This document shows, one piece after another, positions 24,338-32,089 of a DNA stretch of 64,000 nt; the stretch's first letter is position 1, and the number at the start of each line of letters is the position of its first letter. Origin of the DNA: RHKX01 sp963820055 (GTDB lineage Bacteria; Actinomycetota; Thermoleophilia; Solirubrobacterales; 70-9); assembly GCA_963820055.1 (NCBI GenBank), contig CAWFYJ010000003.1:186001-250000 (forward strand), written 5' to 3'. The notes below the pieces were generated by a model. The model was not told the origin of the DNA and made no database searches. It worked only from the letters and a program-made list of their open reading frames with translations. A program made the translations under genes and the position numbers.

Positions 24338-24817
24338 TCAGGCCTTGGCGGCGCACTGCGGGCACTGGCCCCGCAGAATCACGTCGTGATCGCCGACCAC
24401 GTAGTCGAGCCGCCGTCCGAGGTCGTCGATCGCCCGCTCGAGGCTCGGGTCCTCGAAGGGCGTGACCCGACCGCAGCGGTCGCAGACGAGGTGATGGTGG
24501 TGATGCTCGCCGCCGGGGAGCGCCGGCTCGTAGCGGGCCGACCCGCCGCCGACGTCGAGCCGCTGGACGAGGCGCATCGACTCGAGCAGCTCGAGCGTCC
24601 TGTAGACGGTCGCGACCCCGACCTCGCGCTCGCCGGCGCGCAACTCGTCGGCGATCTCGCGGGCGCTGAGCACGCAGTCCTGGTTGCCGATCAGCTCGAG
24701 CACCGCCGAACGCGGCGTGCTCGAACGATGGCCGCCGGCGCGCAAGGCCGCCTCGGCGCGCTCGATCCAATCCGCCGCCGGCGGAGTCGGGACCTCTTCG
24801 TGAGCGTGCGCGGCCAT
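24338..24817 (-). CDS. zur: Zinc uptake regulator Zur (Fur family)
   Basis: The 159-residue protein has the Fur fold: a winged helix with TPRSAVLELIGNQDCVLSA and GVATVYRTLELLESMRLV. The regulatory metal site is GGEHHHHHLVCDRCGRV, and structural zinc cysteines occur as CDRC and near the end as CPQC. The HHHHH run and the neighbouring zinc ABC genes point to Zur. The start at 24817 is preferred; an upstream in-frame ATG (24844) would place the Zur box inside the gene. It is divergent from znuB across 25 bp. Confidence 0.92.
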   Translation of the reverse strand: MAAHAHEEVPTPPAADWIERAEAALRAGGHRSSTPRSAVLELIGNQDCVLSAREIADELRAGEREVGVATVYRTLELLESMRLVQRLDVGGGSARYEPALPGGEHHHHHLVCDRCGRVTPFEDPSLERAIDDLGRRLDYVVGDHDVILRGQCPQCAAKA

Positions 24818-24829
24818 CGCCCCGATAAA

Positions 24830-24842
24830 GATAATGGTTCTC
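24830..24842. promoter_or_regulatory. Zur-like box GATAATGGTTCTC in the zur/znuB gap
   Basis: The imperfect palindrome GATAA-TGG-TTCTC fills the short gap between the divergent zur and znuB starts. GATAAT also makes a good -10 element for znuB, with transcription starting near the ATG at 24843. Binding would repress both genes when zinc is sufficient. The match to the znuA box supports the call. Confidence 0.7.
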
Positions 24843-25673
24843 ATGCTTGATCCCTTCGACCTGCCGTTCATGCAGCGCGCCGCCCTCGAGATCGCACTGC
24901 TGGCGCCGATCGCCGGCGTCCTCGGCGCCCAGATCGTGCTCAGGCACTTGGCCTTCTTCACCCACGGCGTCGGGACCGCGGCGTTCCCGGGCCTTGTCAT
25001 CGCCGGACCGGCAGGGATCCCGCCGGCGCTCGCCGCCCTGGCGGTCGGCGGCGGCTTCGCGGGCCTGCTCGAGCGCCTCAACCGGCGGGCGGGGGTCGCC
25101 TGGGACGCGGCGACGGCCCTGCTGCTCGTTGCCACCCTGGCGATCGGGATCGTCCTCGCCAGCGATGTCTTCGCAACCGGCGCCGGCGTCGACAGGCTGC
25201 TCTTCGGCTCGCTGCTGGCCATCGGGGACTCGGAGATCATCGTGACGGTCATCGCGCTCCTCGCCGTCGGCCTCGGGGCGGCGTGCTTCCGGCGAACCTG
25301 GATCGCAACCGGCTTCGACGAGACCGGCAGCGGGGCGCTCGGGCTCCGGGCCGGTCTGGCGGACGTCGCGCTGCTTGCATTAGTCGCCGTCGCAGCGATC
25401 GCCTCGATCGACGCCGTCGGCGCGTTGCTCGTCAGCGCCGTCCTGGTCGTGCCCGCAGCAACCGCTCGCCTCTTCGCCCGCAGCGTCCGCGGCCTCGAGA
25501 CGGGCGCGGCGGCGCTCGCGCTGGTCGAGGGGCTCGCCGGGCTCCTCGTCGCCTACCACCTCGACGCCCCCCCGGGCGCCGTGATCGCGGTCCTCGGCGG
25601 CGCCGTCTTCGCGGCGGCGTTGCTCGCCCGTGACATCGCCGCCCGCCGGGGCGTCGCCAGGGCGGCGGCATGA
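24843..25673 (+). CDS. znuB: Zinc ABC transporter permease (ZnuB-like, ABC-3 family)
   Basis: The 276-residue membrane protein has eight or so helices with the ABC-3 features: LRHLAFFTHGVGTAAFPGLV near the N-terminus and DAVGALLVSAVLVVPAATARL in the second half. Start 24843 (MLDPFDLPFM) is chosen over the ATG three codons earlier, since the latter lies in the Zur box/-10 element; the mRNA may be leaderless. Its stop overlaps znuC as ATGA. Confidence 0.9.
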   Translation: MLDPFDLPFMQRAALEIALLAPIAGVLGAQIVLRHLAFFTHGVGTAAFPGLVIAGPAGIPPALAALAVGGGFAGLLERLNRRAGVAWDAATALLLVATLAIGIVLASDVFATGAGVDRLLFGSLLAIGDSEIIVTVIALLAVGLGAACFRRTWIATGFDETGSGALGLRAGLADVALLALVAVAAIASIDAVGALLVSAVLVVPAATARLFARSVRGLETGAAALALVEGLAGLLVAYHLDAPPGAVIAVLGGAVFAAALLARDIAARRGVARAAA

Positions 25674-26416
25674 CCCCCGCTGAGCACGCGATCGCAGTGA
25701 GCGACCTCGAGGGCGGCTATGAGGCCGGCAGGCCGATCGTCACCGGCCTCGACTTCACGGTCCCGCGCGGGTCGATGGTCGCGGTGCTCGGGCCGAACGG
25801 CGGCGGCAAGACGACGCTATTCCGCGCCCTCCTCGGCGAGCTCCCGCAGCGCAGCGGCAGGGTCTTGGTGGAGGGCACGGTTGCCTACGTCCCGCAGACC
25901 GAGCGCTACCGGCTCGACTTCCCGGTCAGCGCACTCGATGTCGTCCTCATGGGCACCTATGCGCGCTCGCCCTGGTACCGGCCGCTCGGCGCGGCGAACC
26001 GCGCGCAGGCCGGCGCCGCCCTCGAACGGGTCGGGCTCGGCGACGAGGCCGGGGAGCAGTTCGGGAGCCTCTCCGGCGGTCAGCGGCAACGCGTGCTGAT
26101 CGCGCGAGCGCTGGCCCAGGAGGCGAGCGTGATCCTCCTCGACGAGCCGCTCAGCGGCGTCGACCAGCCGGGGGGCGAGCGGATCCTCGCGATCCTGCGC
26201 GAGCTTCGCGACGCCGGCTCCACGCTGCTCGTCTCAAGCCACGACATCAACCAGGCGCGCCGCTTCGACTCCGTCCTCTGCATCAACGGCGGTCAGGTTT
26301 TCCACGGTCCACCGGAAGGCATGACGCCGGAGGTCCTCGCCGCGACCTACGGCGGCGAGCTCGTCGTGCTGCCGGGCGGCGAGCAGGCGATCGTCGTCCA
26401 GCACCACAGCCACTGA
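25670..26416 (+). CDS. znuC: Zinc ABC transporter ATPase (ZnuC-like)
   Basis: The 248-residue ATPase has Walker A GPNGGGKTT (about 43-51), Q-loop VPQTERYRLDFPVSALDVV, signature LSGGQRQRV, Walker B VILLDEPLSGVD and the switch His in VSSHDINQ. The Q-loop region is characteristic of the metal-type (Mn/Zn/Fe) ABC group. The C-terminus ends in HHSH, possibly metal-binding. Confidence 0.92.
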   Translation: MTPAEHAIAVSDLEGGYEAGRPIVTGLDFTVPRGSMVAVLGPNGGGKTTLFRALLGELPQRSGRVLVEGTVAYVPQTERYRLDFPVSALDVVLMGTYARSPWYRPLGAANRAQAGAALERVGLGDEAGEQFGSLSGGQRQRVLIARALAQEASVILLDEPLSGVDQPGGERILAILRELRDAGSTLLVSSHDINQARRFDSVLCINGGQVFHGPPEGMTPEVLAATYGGELVVLPGGEQAIVVQHHSH

Positions 26417-26419
26417 CCG

Positions 26420-27277
26420 ATGATCGACTGGCTCACCGAACCGCTTCAGCAGGGGATCACCCAGCGCGCACTTCTCGAACTGCTGATCCTCGGTGTCGTC
26501 TGCGGCCCGCTCGGCGTCTGGGTCGTCCTGTTCCGGCAGAGCTATGCGGCCGAGTCGATCGCCCACTCGATGCTGCCCGGGCTTGTCCTCGCCACCCTGC
26601 TGTCGATCCCGCTCGGGATCGGCGCCGCGGCCGGGATTGCGGTCGCGGCTGTGTGCATCGCCGCCGCCTCGCGCCAGCGCGCCGTCAGCACCGACGTCGC
26701 GGTCGCGGTCACCGTCACGACCCTGTTCGGCGCCGGCACGCTCCTCGCGCTCTCGCCGGAGGTACCCGTCCGGCTCGGCGAGCTCCTCTTCGGCGACCCA
26801 CTGAGCGTCTCGACCACCGACCTGCTCGCCTCGGCCGCCCTCGCCGGGCTCACCCTCCTCGCCCTCGCGCGCGGGCACCGGTCGCTGGTCCTGTCCGGCT
26901 TCGATCCCCAGACGGCCCGCAGCCTCGGGACCAGCAATGCGCGGACGGCCGCGTTGCTGATCGGCCTACTGGGACTGACCGTCCTGATCGCAGTTCAGGC
27001 GCTGGGCAACCTGCTCGTCGTCGCGATCGTGATCGCGCCCGGCGCGGCGGCGCTGCGGATCTGCCGGAGCGTCGCGGGCGCGGTCGCCGTCGCCGCCGCA
27101 CTCGCGGTCGCGGCCGGATTCGCCGGGATCTACCTGAGCTATTGGGCCGACGTCGCCGCGGGCGCGGCGATCGCCCTCTGCGCGGTCGCCGTCTTCATCC
27201 TCGCCCTGCTCGCCCCCCGCCGCGGTCGCACACGAGTGGGAAGCGTCGCGAGCCGATCGGCGCCGCTTCCGTCCTGA
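26420..27277 (+). CDS. Second zinc ABC transporter permease (ABC-3 family)
   Basis: The 285-residue membrane protein has the ABC-3 motifs QSYAAESIAHSMLPGLVLAT and VQALGNLLVVAIVIAPGAAA. It lies 3 bp after znuC. Two different permeases with one ATPase suggest a heterodimeric channel, as in some manganese/zinc systems. It is most like the first half's znuB in topology but clearly diverged. Confidence 0.9.
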   Translation: MIDWLTEPLQQGITQRALLELLILGVVCGPLGVWVVLFRQSYAAESIAHSMLPGLVLATLLSIPLGIGAAAGIAVAAVCIAAASRQRAVSTDVAVAVTVTTLFGAGTLLALSPEVPVRLGELLFGDPLSVSTTDLLASAALAGLTLLALARGHRSLVLSGFDPQTARSLGTSNARTAALLIGLLGLTVLIAVQALGNLLVVAIVIAPGAAALRICRSVAGAVAVAAALAVAAGFAGIYLSYWADVAAGAAIALCAVAVFILALLAPRRGRTRVGSVASRSAPLPS

Positions 27278-27291
27278 ATACTTCTGCGGCG

Positions 27292-27978
27292 ATGAATCCC
27301 GGCCTGATCCTGCAGCACGAGGAGGGCGGCCCGCCGGCCCTGTTCGCCGAGTGGTGCGAGAGCCGCGGAGTCCCCTACCGGGTCCAGAGGGTCTGGGAGG
27401 ACGGGTTGCCCGCCGAGGCCGGCGGGCTGCCGTGGATCTGTGCCCTCGGCTCCGATCACAGTCCCGGCGCCGAGGGAGCGCCGCGGTGGGTCGACGAGGA
27501 GGTCGCCTTCCTCTCCCGGGCGCTCGAAGCCGGTGTGCCCATCCTCGGGCTCTGCTTCGGCGGCCAGGCGCTCGCCGCCGCGGCCGGTGCCCCGATCGCT
27601 CCCGCCGACCCGCCCGAGGTCGGCTGGCTCGAGATCGAGACCGGCGATCCGGACAGGATCCCCGCCGGCCCCTGGCTCCACTTCCACTACGACCAGCTCG
27701 CCGTGCCCGACGGCGCCGAGGAGCTGGCGCGCTCGGCGGCCGGCCCGGCGGCATTCGCCCTCGGGCGGAGCCTCGGGCTCCAGTTCCACCCGGAGGGAAC
27801 CCCGGAAATCGCCGACGCCTGGACGGTCACCGACGAGGAGCGGCTGGTCCCGCTCGGAATCAGCCCGTCCGCCGTGGCGATCGAGGGTCGCGAGAGCGCC
27901 GCGGCCGCGGCGGCGGCCGCCGAGGTGCTCTTCGACCGCTGGTGGGAGCGGGTCGAAGGGGATGGGAAACGGGCCTGA
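27292..27978 (+). CDS. Class I glutamine amidotransferase-like protein
   Basis: The 228-residue protein has the nucleophile elbow VPILGLCFGGQALA (Cys about residue 87) and the His-Glu pair in LQFHPEGTPE, so the catalytic triad is complete. It has no synthetase domain attached. Such free-standing GATases hydrolyse glutamine or gamma-glutamyl compounds such as gamma-glutamyl-putrescine. It starts 14 bp after the permease gene and may be co-transcribed, but no link to zinc is evident. Confidence 0.88.
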   Translation: MNPGLILQHEEGGPPALFAEWCESRGVPYRVQRVWEDGLPAEAGGLPWICALGSDHSPGAEGAPRWVDEEVAFLSRALEAGVPILGLCFGGQALAAAAGAPIAPADPPEVGWLEIETGDPDRIPAGPWLHFHYDQLAVPDGAEELARSAAGPAAFALGRSLGLQFHPEGTPEIADAWTVTDEERLVPLGISPSAVAIEGRESAAAAAAAAEVLFDRWWERVEGDGKRA

Positions 27979-27984
27979 GGCCCG
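27970..27984. terminator. Hairpin around the stop codon, CGGGCC-TGA-GGCCCG
   Basis: A perfect 6-bp hairpin has the amidotransferase stop codon as its three-base loop. It has no U-run. It separates this gene from the convergent tRNA-Leu gene, whose 3' end begins two bases later. Confidence 0.45.
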
Positions 27985-27985
27985 A

Positions 27986-28069
<84 letters not shown>

Positions 28070-28144
28070 GGGACCGGGAAATCTAGCGCTTGCCCTGCCC
28101 GGATACCGCACCGGTCGGGCCCGGCCATGGTTAGCTCTCACGTG

Positions 28145-29986
28145 ATGGAACGCCAGGGACGACTGACGGCGATGCTGATCGCCGCCGCCGTGATCCTCGC
28201 CGGTGGGCCGGCGCGGGCCGACGCCGCCGGCTGGGAGCCGCTCGGGGCCGCGGGCCTCGCGGAGTCGAAGCTGTTCGACCTCGGGGTCGCCGATTGGGAC
28301 GGCGACGGAAACCTCGACCTGTTCACGACGAACCACAAGTTCGAATCGAGCCTGCTCCGCGGCGACGGCACGGGTGGGCTGACGGAATCCGGCACGGCGG
28401 CCGGGCTGAGCCCGACCCCCCTCTTCCCCGGCTTCGAGGCGCTGCACCGGGCGCCCGACACGTCGGCGCCCGGCGTCTACCTCTATGCGATCACCCGGGA
28501 TGCGCCCGGCGACCCGTTGCAGATCCGGACCACCGATACGACGGCGTCGGGGACGCTGACCTTCGCCGCCAAGACTCTGACCGTCGAGCGATCGGACGGC
28601 GCGACGACGAGCGTGACGACGAACGCCGCCGGGAACCCGGTCCTCGACTTCGACGCGGCGCCGGGCGCGGCGATCGACGTCGTCGCCGATCACCTCGATC
28701 TGCCGATCGACGTGAGCGTCGACCCACCCCTCTCTCCCAGCTCGATCCGCGTCGGCGCCGACGCGGTCCCGGCTGCCACCCGCAGCTTTCAGCTCGACCT
28801 CCGCGATCGCCACGCCTTCGGCTTCGCCGACTTCGACGGCGACGGCCGCCGCGACCTGTTCATCTCATCGGGCGGCCTCGGCGGGGAGATCGCCGACCCG
28901 TACTTCACCGGCAAGCAGTCCGACGAGCTGTTGCTCGGGGGCGCCGGCGGTTTCGTCGAATCGACCGCCGGGTCCGGCCTCGTCAAGGGCAGCTGTCGCG
29001 GTCGCGGCGTCGATCTCGCCGACTTCAACGGCGACGGCAACCTCGACATCCTCCAGGCGTGCGAGGGCGCAGCCCCCTCCCTCCACCTCGGCGACGGCGA
29101 CGGCGGCTTCGAGACGGTGCCGGGCCCGCCCGCGCCCGCGACCGTCTACTGCGCGCTCGATCTGATCGGCGACCGCCGGCCCGAGATCGTCGCGGCTGGG
29201 ACCGGGACCGTGGGCGTGTGGCGCGGCGGCCCCGGCAATTGGCGCCTCGCCCAGCAGGTGACGCTCCCGACGGCGAACCAGCGCGTCCTGCACCTCGCCC
29301 TCGGCGACTACGACGGCGACGGCGACCCCGACCTCTTCGCCGCGGCGGCGGAGGGGAACACGATCCTTCGCAACACCGACGGCCGGTTGCGGCGGGTCGG
29401 CCCCGGGACGATCGGCCTGCCCCCGGGAGGGTCGACGGCGGCGGCGTTCGTCGACTACGACAACGACGGCGACCTTGATCTCGACCTGCTTCCGCAAGGG
29501 CTGATGCGCGCCCGCGACAACGGCAGGTTCACCAGGACCGGACGCCTCGCCTACGCGCGCTTCCCCGAGGGCCGGATCCGTTCCGCCACGGTCTCGTGGC
29601 CCGACCTGAACGGCGACGGCAGGCGCGACCCGATCAGCGCCCGCGGACGCGGGGAGTTCGCCGCCTCGCAGACCGTCGATACACGGTTGAGCAGAGCGCC
29701 GGCCAACGGGCGCGGCTCGCACTGGCTGGAGGTCGACCTCGTCGGAGCGGCCGGAAACAGCGAGGCGCTCGGCGCCGCCGTCCGAATCGACTCAGGCGGC
29801 GATCGGCAGACAGGCTGGGTTGGGCAGAGCGAGGACTCACGCGGATCATCGGGCCACTACCGCCTCTACTTCGGGCTCGGGCGGGCCGAAGCCGCCGACC
29901 GGATCGTGGTCGTCTGGCCTGACGGGACCCGCAGCAGACGCACCGACGTGGAGACCGACCGGCTGCTGACGATCCGCCATCGCTGA
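28145..29986 (+). CDS. Secreted FG-GAP/VCBS repeat protein with ASPIC/UnbV C-terminus
   Basis: The 613-residue protein has a signal peptide (AMLIAAAVILAGGPARADA) and a beta-propeller built of FG-GAP repeats with calcium-loop motifs: DWDGDGNLDLF, DFDGDGRRDLF, DFNGDGNLDIL, DYDGDGDPDLF and DYDNDGDLDLD. It ends with an ASPIC/UnbV domain (WLEVDLVGAAGNSEALGA through VVWPDGTRS). Similar proteins bind extracellular ligands or surfaces; the function here is unknown. ATG 28145 is chosen over GTG/ATG options six codons upstream because the signal peptide follows it closely. Confidence 0.88.
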   Translation: MERQGRLTAMLIAAAVILAGGPARADAAGWEPLGAAGLAESKLFDLGVADWDGDGNLDLFTTNHKFESSLLRGDGTGGLTESGTAAGLSPTPLFPGFEALHRAPDTSAPGVYLYAITRDAPGDPLQIRTTDTTASGTLTFAAKTLTVERSDGATTSVTTNAAGNPVLDFDAAPGAAIDVVADHLDLPIDVSVDPPLSPSSIRVGADAVPAATRSFQLDLRDRHAFGFADFDGDGRRDLFISSGGLGGEIADPYFTGKQSDELLLGGAGGFVESTAGSGLVKGSCRGRGVDLADFNGDGNLDILQACEGAAPSLHLGDGDGGFETVPGPPAPATVYCALDLIGDRRPEIVAAGTGTVGVWRGGPGNWRLAQQVTLPTANQRVLHLALGDYDGDGDPDLFAAAAEGNTILRNTDGRLRRVGPGTIGLPPGGSTAAAFVDYDNDGDLDLDLLPQGLMRARDNGRFTRTGRLAYARFPEGRIRSATVSWPDLNGDGRRDPISARGRGEFAASQTVDTRLSRAPANGRGSHWLEVDLVGAAGNSEALGAAVRIDSGGDRQTGWVGQSEDSRGSSGHYRLYFGLGRAEAADRIVVVWPDGTRSRRTDVETDRLLTIRHR

Positions 29987-30008
29987 AGACCGCTGCGCTG
30001 GGGCGGTG

Positions 30009-30067
30009 GGAAAGAAAAAGGCGCTCGGTGCCTCGGGGGATCAGCACCGAGCGCCAGAAGTGGAACA
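30009..30067 (+). promoter_or_regulatory. Conserved hairpin element before a TetR gene (copy 1)
   Basis: A perfect 12-bp stem, GGCGCTCGGTGC (30020-30031) and GCACCGAGCGCC (30044-30055), has the loop CTCGGGGGATCA and is followed by AGAAGTGGAACA. A second copy with the same layout precedes the paralogous TetR gene at 41805. On the plus strand it would be the promoter or leader of the gene at 30096. On the minus strand the stem is followed by TTTTTCTTTC, like an intrinsic terminator that could stop antisense transcripts from the opp operon. Confidence 0.65.
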
Positions 30068-30095
30068 ATACTGATCCAGTTAGCGGAGGGCGTCT

Positions 30096-30668
30096 ATGGT
30101 TCCGGAAACACAGGAGAGAAGTGACTCACGTCGCAACCGCGAAGCGGTCATCGAAGCCGCGATGGCGATCCTCCCCGACGATCCCAGCGCCAGCATGGCG
30201 ACGATCGCGGAGCGCTCCGGCCTCGGGCGGACCACCGTTTACCGGCACTTCCCAGCCCGCAACGACCTGATCCTCGCGCTCTTCGAGCGCGTGATCCACG
30301 AAGCTCAGGCCGTCACCTCGGCGGTGATCGAGGAGGGCCGCTCCACGGCGGACACGCTGCGGGCCCTCGGCCCGGCGATCATCACGATCCCCGACCGGTT
30401 CCGGTTCCTCCACGACGTCCGCCACCTCGGCGAGGGGATGATCACCGAGAGCACCCTCGATCCGAACCAGCCGATCCGGCACTTCATCGAGGCGGCGCAG
30501 CGTCGCCTCGAGATCGAGCCGGACCTGCCGGTGCAGTGGATCGTCACGGCAATCAACGGGCTGGCGATCGGCACGGCGTCGGAGATGAACGAGGGCCGTC
30601 TCAGCGTCGAGGACGCCGGCCGGATCCTCGGCGAGACGATGGTCCGCGCGTTCGCGACCGGGCGCTAA
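30096..30668 (+). CDS. TetR-family regulator
   Basis: The 190-residue protein has the HTH MATIAERSGLGRTTVYRHFP at about residues 33-52 and a helical C-terminal domain. GGAGGG lies 6 bases before the ATG. It is a paralogue of the two TetR proteins at 41805-42958 (shared GRTTxYRHFPxR). It shares a conserved hairpin element upstream with the first of them. It converges with oppF, sharing a CTAA stop overlap. Confidence 0.92.
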   Translation: MVPETQERSDSRRNREAVIEAAMAILPDDPSASMATIAERSGLGRTTVYRHFPARNDLILALFERVIHEAQAVTSAVIEEGRSTADTLRALGPAIITIPDRFRFLHDVRHLGEGMITESTLDPNQPIRHFIEAAQRRLEIEPDLPVQWIVTAINGLAIGTASEMNEGRLSVEDAGRILGETMVRAFATGR

Positions 30669-30674
30669 GCGCCC
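30660..30674. terminator. Perfect hairpin GGGCGCT-A-AGCGCCC at convergent stops
   Basis: The palindrome covers the stop codons of both the TetR gene (TAA 30666-30668) and oppF (TAG 30665-30667 on minus). It may end both transcripts; neither side has a clear U-run. Confidence 0.5.
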
Positions 30675-32089
30675 GCACCCGCCGCTTCATCACCCGCCGC
30701 TTCATCACCCGCCGCTTCATCACCCGCCGCTTCGCCGCCCGGCGACTCGCCGGCGCGGATCGCCTCCGCCGCAGCGAGCGCATCGGGATCGTGGAGGTGG
30801 CAGCGGACCACCGAGCGGCCGACCCCGAGGTCGCGCGGCTCGATCGGGTCATGGAAGCGGACGCGGACGCCGCCCGCCTCGACGCTCGTCGAGGCGACGC
30901 CCTTCCAGAAGGGATCGTCGGGAGCCTCGGCGCGCATCGAATCGAGGATGGCCCCGGCCTCCTCGCCGGCCACCCCGTCGGCCGAGGGCAGCAGCGCCTC
31001 GGTCGCCGGAGCATCGAGGGTGTCGAGGTCGCCGATCAGCGCCCGCTCGCGCTCGTAGTCGTCGTGCTCGAGCTTCGTCCAGCGGTCCTCGAGCAACGTC
31101 CGCAGGTCGCGCGACTCCCAGCCGCAGACCTCGAAGGCGAGCGGGCAGCGGGGGTGGAAGGAGCATCCCAGCGGCGGAATGACGGCGTCGGGGACCTCGC
31201 CGCGAGGCAGGTCGCGGGGAACCGCCCGCCGCGGATCGGGCTCGGGGATCGCCCGCAGGAGCGCCGCCGTGTAGGGATGCTCGGGGCGCGCGTAGATCTC
31301 CGCCGCCGGGCCGATCTCGACGATCTGGCCGAGGTACATGATCGCGATCCGGTCGCAGAAGAACTTCGCCGTGGCGAGGTCGTGGGTGATGTAGACGTAG
31401 GTGAGGTCGAGTTCGTCCTTGAGCTCCAGCATCAGCTCGAGGATCTTCGCCCTGACGCTCATGTCGAGCATCGACACCGGCTCGTCGGCGACGAGGACGT
31501 CGGGGTCAAGGATGATCGCCCGGGCGAGCACCGCCCGCTGCTTCTGCCCGCCGGAGAGATCGGTCGGGTATTTGTCGAGGAACTCCGACGCGGGCGCGAG
31601 CCCGACCCGCTCGAGTGCGGCGACGGCGCGTTCGCGAAGCTCGTCGCGGTCGGAGACGAGCTTGTGGAACCGCAGCGGGTCGGCGACGAGGGCACCGATC
31701 GTCATCGCCGGGTTCAGGGACGCATGGGGATCCTGGAAGACGATCTGCATCCGCTGCCGCATCGGCCGCAGCTCCGCTTCCTTGCGGCCGGTGATCTCCT
31801 CGCCCTCGAGGCGGATCGATCCCTCGCTGGCCTCGACGAGGCCGAGCAGCGTCCGGCCGAGGGTCGTCTTGCCGGATCCCGACTCGCCGACGACGCCGAG
31901 GACCTCGCCGCGCTTGAGGTCAAGGGTGACGCCATCGACGGCGCGGACCGAACCGGTCGCCCGGCCCTTGAGCCGGTCGAAGAACGACCCGCGCACGGAG
32001 AATCGCGTGTGGAGGTCGCGGACCTCGAGCAGGGTCTCCCCCGCCTCCCGCTCGGCCGCGGCTGCAGCGTTCTCGGCTTCGCTGCTCAT
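30665..32089 (-). CDS. oppF: Oligopeptide/dipeptide ABC transporter ATPase OppF-like, with inserts
   Basis: The 474-residue ATPase has Walker A GESGSGKTT (about 68-76), signature LSGGQKQRAVLARA, Walker B VLVADEPVSMLD and the peptide-type C-terminal region with CSFHPRCPLAFEVCG. It is about 140 residues longer than usual. A stretch of roughly 100 acidic residues lies between the third Cys of that region and the fourth (VVRCHLHDPDA), and the chain ends with four GDEAA-type repeats. The ATG at 32089 overlaps the oppD stop. Confidence 0.9.
   Translation of the reverse strand: MSSEAENAAAAAEREAGETLLEVRDLHTRFSVRGSFFDRLKGRATGSVRAVDGVTLDLKRGEVLGVVGESGSGKTTLGRTLLGLVEASEGSIRLEGEEITGRKEAELRPMRQRMQIVFQDPHASLNPAMTIGALVADPLRFHKLVSDRDELRERAVAALERVGLAPASEFLDKYPTDLSGGQKQRAVLARAIILDPDVLVADEPVSMLDMSVRAKILELMLELKDELDLTYVYITHDLATAKFFCDRIAIMYLGQIVEIGPAAEIYARPEHPYTAALLRAIPEPDPRRAVPRDLPRGEVPDAVIPPLGCSFHPRCPLAFEVCGWESRDLRTLLEDRWTKLEHDDYERERALIGDLDTLDAPATEALLPSADGVAGEEAGAILDSMRAEAPDDPFWKGVASTSVEAGGVRVRFHDPIEPRDLGVGRSVVRCHLHDPDALAAAEAIRAGESPGGEAAGDEAAGDEAAGDEAAGAGA
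30681..30740. repeat. Four 15-bp tandem repeats inside the oppF 3' end
   Basis: The unit GCCGCTTCATCACCC occurs three times exactly and once in altered form. It encodes the repeated AAGDE/GDEAA tail of OppF on the minus strand. A multiple-of-three unit means copy number can change without breaking the frame. Confidence 0.9.

Noticed and set aside
30009..30067. Insertion-sequence end for the repeated hairpin
   Set aside because: No transposase frame, no target duplication and no matching second end; the two copies share a gene context instead.
30681..30740. CRISPR-like tandem repeat
   Set aside because: Units are 15 bp, contiguous without spacers, and encode part of OppF, so not a CRISPR array.
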